Shown here: one piece after another, positions 55,618 to 64,000 of the stretch | Numbering within the stretch: position 1 is the stretch's first letter | Layout of the letters: each line of letters starts with the position of its first letter | Source of the DNA: Taudactylus pleione | Taxonomy: Eukaryota > Chordata > Amphibia > Anura > Myobatrachidae | Assembly: GCA_031769625.1 (NCBI GenBank) | Contig: JAUIMM010000582.1 | Location: 2,494,501 to 2,558,500, forward strand | Length of the DNA stretch: 64,000 nt | Direction: 5' to 3' | The notes under the pieces: generated by a model | What the model was told of the DNA's origin: nothing | Database searches by the model: none | Seen by the model: only the letters and a program-made list of their open reading frames with translations | Translations under genes and position numbers: made by a program

Positions 55618-57725
55618 ATGCTCTCCAGAGAGAGCAGTCAATTATTATCTGCAGAATACAACACTATCTGTCAGGAGGAATATGGGACAGAGGAATATTC
55701 TGCAGATCTCTAGAGGGGTCAGTAATGTAATAATCTGCCAAATACAGAACTATGTATCTGTCAGGAGGAATATGGGACAGGGGAATGTTCTGCAGATCTC
55801 TAGAGTGGTCAGTAATGTAATAATCTGCAGAATACAGCACTATGTATCTGTCAGGGGTCAGATGGAACAGAGCAATGTTCTGCAAATCTCTAGAGAAGTC
55901 AGTAATGTAATAACCTGCAGAATATATCACTGTATCTTTAAAGTGGTAAAATCTGCAGAATTTATCATTATGCAACATATCAATGTTCTGCAGTTCTCTA
56001 GAACGGTCAGTAATGTAATAAGCTGCAGGATATATCACTGTATCTGTCTGGGGATAGATGGTACAGAGTAAAGTTCTGGAGATCTCTAGAGTGGTCAGTA
56101 ATGTAATAATCTGCAGTATTCAGTATATCAATATGTATCTGTGTATCTGTCAGGAGTCAGATGGAACAGAGCAATGTTCTGCAGATCTCTAGAGTGGTCA
56201 GTAATGTAATAATCTGCTGAATACAGCAATATGTATCTGTCAGGGGATAGATGCAACAGGTCTATATTATGCAGATCTCTTGGCGAGGTCAGTAATGTAA
56301 TAATCTGCAGAATATATCATTATGTATCTCTCAGGGGTCATATGGAACAGAGCAATGTTCTGCAGATCTCTAGAGAGGTCAGTAATGTAATAATCTGCAG
56401 TATATATCTCTATGTATCTGTCAGGGGTCAGATGGAACAGAGCAATGTTCTGCAGATCTCTAGAGAAGTCAGTAATGTAATAACCTGCAGGATATATTAC
56501 TGTATCTGTCTGGGGATAGATGGTACAGAGCAACGTCCTGCAGATCTCTAGAGAAGTCAGTAATGTAATAACCTGCAGGATATATCACTGTATCTGTCAG
56601 GGGTCAGATGGAACAGAGCAATGTTCTGCAGATCTCTAGAGAAGTCAGTAATGTAATAACCTGCAGGATATATCACTGTATCTGTCTGGGGATAGATGGT
56701 ACAGAGCAACGTCCTGCAGATCTCTAGTGAGGTCATTAATGTAATAATCTGCAGGATATATCACTGTATCTGTCTGGGGATAGATGGTACAGAGCAACGT
56801 CCTGCAGATCTCTAGTGAGGTCAGTAATGTAATAATCTGCAGTATTCAGTATATCAATATGTATCTGTCAGGAGTCAGATGGAACAGAGCAATGTCCTGC
56901 AGATCTCTAGTGAGGTCAGTAATGTAATAATCTGCAGGATATATCACTGTATCTGTCTGGGGATAGATGGTACAGAGCAACGTCCTGCAGATCTCTAGTG
57001 AGGTCAGTAATGTAATAATCTGCAGGATATATTACTGTATCTGTCTGGGGATAGATGGTACAGAGCAACGTCCTGCAGATCTCTAGAGAAGTCAGTAATG
57101 TAATAACCTGCAGGATATATCACTGTATCTGTCTGGGGATAGATGGTACAGAGCAACGTCCTGCAGATCTCTAGTGAGGTCAGTAATGTAATAATCTGCA
57201 GTATATATCACTGTATCTGTCTGGGGATAGATGGTACAGAGCAACGTCCTGCAGATCTCTAGTGAGGTCAGTAATGTAATAATCTGCAGTATTCAGTATA
57301 TCAATATGTATCTGTCAGGAGTCAGATGGAACAGAGCAATGTTCTGCAGATCTCTAGAGAGGTCAGTAATGTAATAATCTGCAGGATATATCACTGTATC
57401 TGTCTGGGGATAGATGGTACAGAGCAACGTCCTGCAGATCTCTAGTGAGGTCAGTAATGTAATAACCTGCAGGATATATTACTATGTATCTGTCAGGGGT
57501 CATATGGAACAGAGCAATGTTCTGCAGATCTCTAGTGAGGTCAGTAATGTAATAATCTGCAGAATGTGTCATTATGCAGCTGTTGGGGTAGATGGAACAG
57601 AGCAATGTTCTGCATCTCTACATAAGATTCAGTAGCTAATAATCTGCAGAATATATAACTCAACTATCAGGGGGTAGAAATAACAGAGCAATGTTCTGCG
57701 GATCTTTAGAGATCAGTGTCTACAG
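55618..57725. repeat. 88-bp satellite, about 24 units
   Basis: The unit is 'cagatctctagtgaggtcag', 'taatgtaataatctgcagga', 'tatatcactgtatctgtctg', 'gggatagatggtacagagca', 'acgtcctg', with period 88 measured at 56711/56799. Each unit carries PstI-like CTGCAG and BglII-like AGATCT words. Central units (56500-57300) are the most uniform and edges more diverged, the usual pattern of unequal exchange. Confidence 0.95.
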
Positions 57726-58675
57726 GATGAATGCTGACATGATCAATGTTATGGTGATGTACGCAGTAACGCGCCCACGTGTTCTCGCTCTTCTCAGGAG
57801 CCGTGCCGACTCTCCTTCCCGAGCCCATCAATACGCTGAAAGGTGCCATTTAGGCAGCACTGAGGAGCCTATTTATCATCAGTGTCCGGAACGGTAACGC
57901 TGGTTTCCGCAGTTATAAAGAGAATGAGTCATTGCCGCAATTTAACCCAAGACTATTACAGGGGCAGCTGATCATTTTTATAATTAGTTTATTTTAATTT
58001 TTTTTTAAAACATCGGCCACACAAATACTTACTTTCCCGCAGGCAGGGTGACCTGTGGCAATAGCAGTAGCCCTGTCAGTAGCCCGTGTATTGGCGAAAC
58101 TAAAAAAAAAAATGTTCCCTTTCCTGGTGACAACATCCATCGTGATAAATCTGCCCCTGCGCCCGTGACCGCTGTGCGGTGAGCCTCTGAATTAGCATCT
58201 CACTATTATGCTAACACGGCGCTCAATGCTGGACTTTTATGATCCCAGGGAACGGCGATGCTAAATGGCTATATAAAATATCTGTTTATTTCTTCCCGCA
58301 GTCTCTTCAGTGCAGACTTCAAGCTAAATAGAGCTAATAACCGCCAGAAAAGTCTCCGTCGTAAACAGAAGTTACAGGTTCCCATCCTGGCTCGTGGCGC
58401 AATGTTACTAATAAAGCATCATATTTTTACATGTGAACTACAGTGTAATAAGAAAGTTGTCATCAGCATTTTATTTTTTTTACTCAAAATACCTACTGGC
58501 ACAGGGACCGAAATGAGCGCTGTGAGGATTCTGCAATTAACAGCGGAAGGTGCTCCAGCCGCAACATATTTCTTTCCTTAATTGGGCCTGATGAGAAGGA
58601 ATTGCCTATGTACGATCTGGCTTTATGCTGTCCCTCTGTGCGGCATAGGGACGCAGCTACAGGCTTGTAGTCATT
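57726..58675. other. non-coding stretch, no feature recognised
   Basis: T- and A-runs near 57990-58010 and 58103. A 107-codon frame at 58258-58581 has no recognisable domain. Confidence 0.35.
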
Positions 58676-59090
58676 CAGTCGACAATTACAATGTCGACAG
58701 TTATAATGACATTGTCAGAATGTCAACATCAGGGTTAAACACTAGGGGGAGGTTAGGGTTAGACTACGGTGAGAGGGGGGGTGTCAGGGTTAGGCACCAC
58801 AAGGAGTGTTGGGGGTAAGGGTTAGGGATGGAGCCAGTATACTCACCGTATCGCCGCTCCGTCACCGGAAGTGACAGTCACATGATCACTGGGGCCGGAA
58901 GACGGTGCTGCAGCCATCGAGAGCAGGTAATTCACCGCTGAGTCAACAGGGATGGTATGTCGACATTCTAACATGTATTGACATTTTATCAGTGTCTACG
59001 TGATGAATTCTGACATGGTCAATGTCAACATTATAACCTGTCGACATTCTCATGTCAACATTTTGAATGTGAACGTGTCATACCACACCC
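58676..59090. mobile_element. MITE-like region with GTCGACA palindromes and GGTTAGGG tract
   Basis: TGTCGAC-type words occur in both orientations at the left (58677-58700) and right (58955-59045). The centre has 'ggttagggttagactacgg' and 'gggttaggcaccac', as in the 16055 element. The middle may be a nested second element (58820-58920). Ends are not exact. Confidence 0.45.
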
Positions 59091-60029
59091 CAGCTAAATC
59101 CACTGAGCCTACACTCGGCAAGTCACTAATTAAGAGTGAGCACAGTAGGCAAAAGTGTTACAGCATAAAGACACTATAGGTGTCGAGGGGGGCTGCCAAT
59201 CACTTAGATAGAAAAGCTCCCAACCTTACCGAGAACGCTGCCAGTCTTGCCAAAAGAGCTATTAATCTATCAGGGAAAACTGCCAGGTTACTAGAGAAAG
59301 CTGCCCAGGAAAGTGCCAATACTAGAGAGAAGACTGCCACTGCCAGAGAGGAGACTGCCAGAGACCCAGTACCCACTGCCAGAGGAACCAAAGGGAGTCC
59401 TACTGCAGCCCAGAGACCCAGGGAGAGTACAGGTGCAATGATTGCAGATGGTTGTGCAGGTCCAGTCCATAGCTTTGAGGTATACAGTCACAATGCCAGT
59501 GGTGTGAAGTTCTAAAGCAGACAGTGCTGAGCCTAACACTGTCCCTGACGCTGTCTGTTGTTGACCTTCTAACTTACTACATGGGAACCGCACACCACAG
59601 TAGCATGAGAGAAAATGCAGGGGGGTACCGGTGGAATGGAGAAACAATGGGAGATACACACACACAAAGAGGGGGACAGAGGGACAGGGACACACAGAAT
59701 CAGGTGGGCAAACAGGTTTGAGATGGCCCGATTCAGAGTGGCACGCGAACAGTTCACAAATGGATCTCTGCCTACACTCTGAATGACTTGCAATTCCTGC
59801 ATGCCCACAGAACACCTAGTCTATGTGTAAATGCCCAGTCTCCATCCAGTTACACCCATTCAGATGCAAGTGGTGTACGACTTTGTGCCCATTTGACACC
59901 GCACGATATGTCGTTCACCAGCAGCATCCACAAACATGGGGTCGTTCGTCAGATGGACAGATTGAGCAGCGTGTAGGCTGGCTCTGTCATTTCAATGAAC
60001 GACCCCAAGGGTACCTGTATGGTAGCTCA
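59091..60029. other. non-coding stretch with a short degenerate repeat
   Basis: At 59220-59370 the words 'actgccag' and 'agagaaagctgcc' recur irregularly, keeping a 111-codon frame open (Ala/Thr/Glu-rich). No splice-site pattern or domain supports a gene. The rest shows nothing supported. Confidence 0.35.
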
Positions 60030-60106
60030 TAGTGGGTACACACTGTGGACGAAAGGTCTGCCCGATCAGCCAGATCAGGCGACGTATCGTCTAGTGTGTA
60101 CCCACC
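60030..60106. mobile_element. very short foldback with GTGGGTACACAC ends
   Basis: GTGGGTACACACT at 60032 has its inverse AGTGTGTACCCAC ending at 60105. The TACACAC terminus recalls 36594-36945, so this is perhaps a deletion derivative. Confidence 0.5.
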
Positions 60107-60788
60107 AGCAGCACGTGGCCAAGTCTTCAAATCAGTCAACTTGGGGCCAGACCTTCCGCACCACCCCTGGCAGTGCGCTTACCAGGGAGACGTGGTATCA
60201 CTGTGTTAGGGCCACTGATGGAGGCAGAGTAACACTACAGGCCTGTGTGTGCCAATGAGACCAATCTCATCCAGTTTGGCCAGTTACAACCAGTTTAAGA
60301 GATGAGAGCCAGACTCTTCAGACTCCTCTTCATAAACCCGCTAAAGAATATTCTTGCAAATACTCTTTTTTATTCTGCAGAAGACGAGGTTCTGTATTTA
60401 TTCCTCTGTGTGCTTTCAATATTTATTGCATAGAAGTTTTCACAGTTGAATAGCAACCCCCCCCCCCCCCGATATCAAGTGAATAGAAAACCAGCGAGAG
60501 GGTAACACATTGTAAACTCTGCTCCTGTAGCAGCCCCCTCCCCACAGAGAGACGGAGAGATGTGTTCCAAACGCCTTTGTCATCAGAGGGAAGGAAAGCT
60601 GCCTGTTCTCTGCTCGGGATTACAGTACTTCCAGGAGGGACAATTACTTTTCACAATTAGGTTTTGTTTGCAAATGCTCAAGGATTGAACTCTTCACCGG
60701 ATTAAAAGGACACAGCAACAATACAGAACTTTCCCATGGTGATCTTTTCCACTGTGCTCCTGTTCAATGCTTATGATTGTTTTGTGTG
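60107..60788. other. non-coding stretch with a C-run
   Basis: A C16 homopolymer lies at about 60459-60474. Otherwise unique-looking sequence. Confidence 0.35.
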
Positions 60789-60791
60789 TGT

Positions 60792-60796
<5 letters not shown>

Positions 60797-60832
<36 letters not shown>
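60797..60832. repeat. (TA)n microsatellite
   Basis: About 18 TA dinucleotides. Confidence 0.97.
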
Positions 60833-60833
<1 letters not shown>

Positions 60834-60972
60834 TTTCCATGGAAGCCACTGGATAATTAGAACAGTGCAGGGGTGCCTTCCAAAACACATGTAGTCACCA
60901 AACGTCCCTTTGCAAGAACAAGGCGGCACTCCCAGTGATGAGAGTACAAAAACGTGTATTTAAATTGTTTCA

Positions 60973-61029
60973 GTGACACATTATATCGACGTTTCAAAGT
61001 CCGTAGACTTTTTCATCAGGATGGGTCAC
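60973..61029 (-). ncRNA. minimal type I hammerhead ribozyme, minus strand
   Basis: Read on the minus strand: stem I 5' strand GUGAC..AUC, core CUGAUGA, stem II AAGUC closed by loop UACG and GACUU, core GAAAC, then GUC and stem I 3' strand GAU..GUCAC. Stem II is perfectly paired with a C(UACG)G tetraloop. Stem III is reduced to the AC/GU of GAAAC-GUC, the minimal form reported in Penelope-like elements, thought to work as a dimer. Predicted cleavage is after the C of GUC. Activity is not shown. Confidence 0.7.
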
Positions 61030-61081
61030 GCAATATGTGAACAAGACAAACAAAATTGTGATTGTCTTGATCACATATTGC

Positions 61082-61138
61082 GTGACCCATCCTGATGAAA
61101 ATGTCTACGGACTTTGAAACGTCGATATAATGTGTCAC
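61082..61138 (+). ncRNA. minimal type I hammerhead ribozyme, plus strand
   Basis: CTGATGA at 61092-61098, GAAAC at 61116-61120, GTC at 61121-61123. Stem I is formed by GTGAC (61082-61086) with GTCAC (61134-61138) and ATC with GAT beside the core. Stem II (AAATGTC-TACG-GACTTT) has one bulged T compared with the minus-strand copy. Predicted cleavage is after 61123. Confidence 0.65.
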
Positions 61139-61158
61139 TGAAACAATTTAAATACACG

Positions 61159-61163
<5 letters not shown>

Positions 61164-61232
<69 letters not shown>
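61164..61232. repeat. (TA)n microsatellite, imperfect
   Basis: TA dinucleotides with two interruptions (TATTATAT and TATGTATA) directly follow the inverted terminal repeat. Confidence 0.97.
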
Positions 61233-61437
61233 TTAAAGTATCTAGAAAAGTTCTGTGGAATATTCATCTCAGTCTGCATTTGGCAGCGGAACAGGACGCG
61301 GCAGGACCAGTGGCTGACATTAGTCGACCAAGGGCGCTGACATGAAGGACATGAAGCTTCTTAAGTGATGGTGTCGGCTGTTGCTCTTTCTTCTGTGCTA
61401 ATGTTATATTGAAAACCAGCATTTTTATAGTTTAGAG

Positions 61438-61628
61438 TGGCCAGAGGTTCCCAAACTCGGTCCTCAAGGCACCCTAAACAGTCCAGGTTTTAAGGATATC
61501 CTCGTTTGACCACAGGTGACTAAATTTGTACCTCAGTCAATTTGATTAAACTACCTGTGCTCAACCATGGATACCTCTAAAACCTGGACTGTTAGGGCGC
61601 CTTGAGGACCACTTTTTGGAACTCTCTG
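61438..61628. mobile_element. hAT-like MITE with CAGAGGTTCCCAAACTCGG end
   Basis: CAGAGGTTCCCAAACTCGGT with CCTCAAGGC at the left, and GCCTTGAGGACC..TTTTTGGAACTCTCTG at the right, are imperfect inverted ends. Inner arms TCCAGGTTTTAAGG and CCTCTAAAACCTGGA match. GTTTAGAG (61430-61437) and GTTTAGAC (61629-61636) are a likely 8-bp duplication with one change, placed 4 bp outside the recognised left terminus. Non-coding. Confidence 0.75.
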
Positions 61629-61636
61629 GTTTAGAC

Positions 61637-63020
61637 ACAACATAAATCCGCCCAGGCTACAAATGGTTAAGTTCCGTTCAGGTTGCATGGAAATCTGTAT
61701 ATAAGGACTGTGCACTCTGACACACTGTAATTGTCTACTTTCTTGAGTAATTGCCTTTTCCTTCTTCTCTTGACCATCTCGCTTATTACAGGGAAGAGTC
61801 CGGCCAGCTGAGGTCACCCACAGAATCTACAGCAGTGGGAGAGAAAAAATACCCGAAGTTCTGAGCCAAATTCAGAACAAAACCTGAGTGCTCCGGGGAA
61901 GATGTAAAAAAATTAGCGCGGCAGAAGTGGGCCGTGCCGGGGGAGACAGCGGGACAGACCGTACCGAATTATATAGATTTGATTGCATGATCTGTGTTTA
62001 TAACTCTCGCCTGACTCATTGGTGAGAAATAGTAGTTTATTTGACACTTCTGCTCATGTTTATACCGGATATTTAAAAGGTGCTGTGTCTTGCTAGTAAA
62101 ATCAGTTAATATCGGGTACAAACACAATCAGAAGTGTCGGGTTTTACAACACGGCGCTTCGTAAACAAAACCCCTAGATTTAAAAAAGTATTTACTGGAG
62201 GCAGAAAGGAAAGAAAAGAATCGCTTGAGAGAAAAAGGTAGGTGGCACTTGAGCTGGAGGTAATGAGGTCCCACTGGGCGCTGTTGTGCAATGTGAGTAC
62301 TCAGTATACAGTACACAGTGTATGAGAATATTATTCCAGGTGGGAGGAAGTTCTGAATAGTGAAGAAGAAAACACAGGAGGACAGAACACTTTCAGGGAT
62401 AACTGTAACAATTGTGAAATCTCCCAGGCACTCAGAAAAGGATGTTAATTAGCCTTGAAACATGGAACAGCGCCGGAAAGGTCATCAGCCCACCCATATT
62501 TATAATTATTTTCCAGTTTGGAGGAATAAGACAAGAAAATAACACAAGTAATGAAATCTCCTGCTCTGCGTGATGTTATTGCCACTGTTCAGCCCACAGC
62601 ATTATGCCTATTAGTAAAGTGTTTCATTGCAGGATCTACAATAGATGTTACTTGTTAATTAACCAAGCACAGCTACAGGCAGGGTCAGACCGAAGGGCAG
62701 GCTGAGTAGGCAGCAGCCTGTGGGCGCAGGTTAGGCCCAGGTTACAGTCACTTTCACTTCTGCAAGTAGCTCCGGATTGTGAGATTAACAGGTTCTGAGA
62801 GATCTATCGTTCGCTGACCCCCAAAGTATTGGGCGATGATTTCTGCAAGTGGGCATGGTATAAAAAAATCAGTGGAGCTAATGAAAACTGCACAATGCAA
62901 TAAAACTACACTATAAAGAAATACAACACAAAACCACAGCAAATCATAGAACACTAGCCTGTAGAGATCAGTGAACTAGGCAGAGCTCTATTATCTTGTG
63001 GTCAGTATTCAAGCAGAAAA
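61637..63020. other. non-coding, largely unique-looking stretch
   Basis: No transposon ends or tandem repeats. The 62390-62650 piece is AT-rich and non-repetitive, with homeodomain-like TTAATTAG and TAATTA words. It could be a conserved non-coding element, on inference only. Confidence 0.35.
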
Positions 63021-63021
63021 A

Positions 63022-64000
63022 TATCAGCTGCTGACCAGTGTATCATGAAGATCCTCATCATTTGCTGACCAGTATATCATGAAGAACCTCATCATCTGCA
63101 TATTAGTGTATCATGAAGATCCTCATCATCTGCTGACCAGTGTATCATGAAGAACCTCATCATCTGCATATTAGTGTATCATGAAGATCCTCATCATCTA
63201 CAGATCAATGTATCATGAAGATCCTCATCATTTGCTGACCAGTGTATCATGAAGATCCTCATCATCTGCTGACCAGTGTATCATGAAGATCCTCATCATC
63301 TGCAGATCAGTGTATCATGAAGATCCTCGTCATCTGCTGACCAGTGTATCATAAAGATCCTCATCATTTGCTGACCAGGATACTTAGCAAAGCTACATCC
63401 TATTTGCCCACACATTGATCACCATAATATCATGAAGATCCTCGTTGTCTGCTGACCAACGTATCATGAAGATCCTCGTTGTCTGCTGACCAGTGTATCC
63501 TGAAGATCCTCATCATTTGCTGACCAGGATACTTATCAAAGCTACATCCTGTTTGACCACACACTGATCACCATCATATCATGAAGATCCTCATCATCTG
63601 CTGATCAGTGTATCATGAAGATCCTCGTCATCTGCTGACCAGTGTATCATGAAGATTCTCGTCATCTGCTGACCAGTGTATCATGAAGATATTTATAACC
63701 TGCTGACCAGTGTATCATGAAGATCCTTATCATCTGCTGACCAGTGTGTCATGAAGATCCTCGTCATCTGCTGACCAGTGTATCATGAAGATCTTTATCA
63801 TCTGATGACCAGTGTTATCATGAAGATCCTTATCATCTGCTGACCAGTGTATCATGAAGATCCTTATCATCTGCTGACCAGTGTATCATGAAGATCCTCA
63901 TCAAATGCTGACCAGTGTATCATGAAGATCTTTATCATCTGATGACCAGTGTATCATGAAGATCCTTATCTTCTGTTGACCAGTGTATCATGTAGATCTT
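63022..64000. repeat. 34-bp minisatellite, runs off the window
   Basis: The unit is 'gaagatcctcatcatctgct' plus 'gaccagtgtatcat', with period 34 measured at 63081/63115. About 25 units are visible. A non-unit block ('ggatacttagcaaagctaca', 'cacattgatcaccat') occurs at about 63379-63430 and again at about 63527-63578, so units and spacer were duplicated together. The array continues past 64000. Confidence 0.93.

Larger units (their letters stand above)
60905..61163. mobile_element. Penelope-like terminal repeat in inverted (tail-to-tail) arrangement
   Basis: The segments 60952-61036 and 61066-61162 are near-perfect inverted copies, sharing ACGTGTATTTAAATTGTTTC, GTGACACATTATATCGACG and CATCAGGATGGGTCACGC. 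About 30 bp of spacer lies between them. Each copy holds a hammerhead core. Penelope-like elements are known to carry minimal hammerhead ribozymes in their terminal repeats and often insert with inverted partial copies. No reverse transcriptase or GIY-YIG sequence lies nearby, so this is a terminal-repeat remnant. A retrozyme-like element is the alternative. Confidence 0.7.

Noticed and set aside
59180..59515. 111-codon Ala/Glu/Thr-rich frame as an exon
   Set aside because: Its content comes from an irregular 'actgccag' repeat; no domain or splice-site support.

Overview
This window reads as repeat-dense intergenic or deep intronic DNA from a vertebrate with a large genome, most likely an anuran amphibian. 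The pointers are a deleted DIRS-type tyrosine-recombinase retrotransposon, many short DNA transposons with 3-bp target duplications (PIF/Harbinger-like), hAT, Tigger/pogo and mariner pieces, a Penelope-like terminal repeat carrying hammerhead ribozymes, and kilobase-scale minisatellites. The species call is inference. No host protein-coding exon, tRNA, rRNA or CRISPR array could be supported. The long open frames lie in tandem repeats or transposon relics.

Layout. 1-4.2 kb: unique-looking sequence, a decayed tandem repeat and three foldback elements. 4.2-9.9 kb: two 'string of hairpins' elements, a 42-bp minisatellite split by a hAT-like element that itself holds thirteen 95-bp units, then more foldbacks. 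9.9-13.1 kb: a complete short hAT element, nested hairpin elements and a Tigger-like element. 13.1-14.3 kb: 21-bp minisatellite. 14.5-21.1 kb: palindromic MITEs, Harbinger-like elements and two hairpin elements. 21.9-22.5 kb: 20-bp array. 22.7-26.25 kb: 17-bp satellite. 28.0-31.55 kb: 46-bp array, ended by a hairpin element plus a DIRS relic; one array unit resumes at 33.48 kb. 33.8-38.6 kb: short MITEs, a hairpin element and a mariner relic. 39.2-43.4 kb: 29-bp and 31-bp arrays around another hairpin element. 44.8-51.6 kb: dense nests of Harbinger-like, hAT, DIRS-terminal and hairpin elements. 52.0-54.9 kb: CT-rich minisatellite. 55.6-57.7 kb: 88-bp satellite. 58.7-61.6 kb: small MITEs, TA microsatellites, the ribozyme-bearing inverted repeat and a hAT-like MITE. 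63.0-64.0 kb: 34-bp array running off the window.

The most notable structure is a set of about 0.5-kb elements (1833, 4213, 8211, 10332, 11293, 18907, 19913, 37124, 41313, 48359) whose bodies are split into about ten to twelve adjacent hairpins. Corresponding stems differ between copies in both arms together, so pairing is kept while sequence changes. An element with a different terminal repeat (8211-8752) has the same architecture. Second in interest is the pair of hammerhead-ribozyme cores at 60973-61029 (minus) and 61082-61138 (plus). Target duplications and interruptions let much of the insertion order be read directly.
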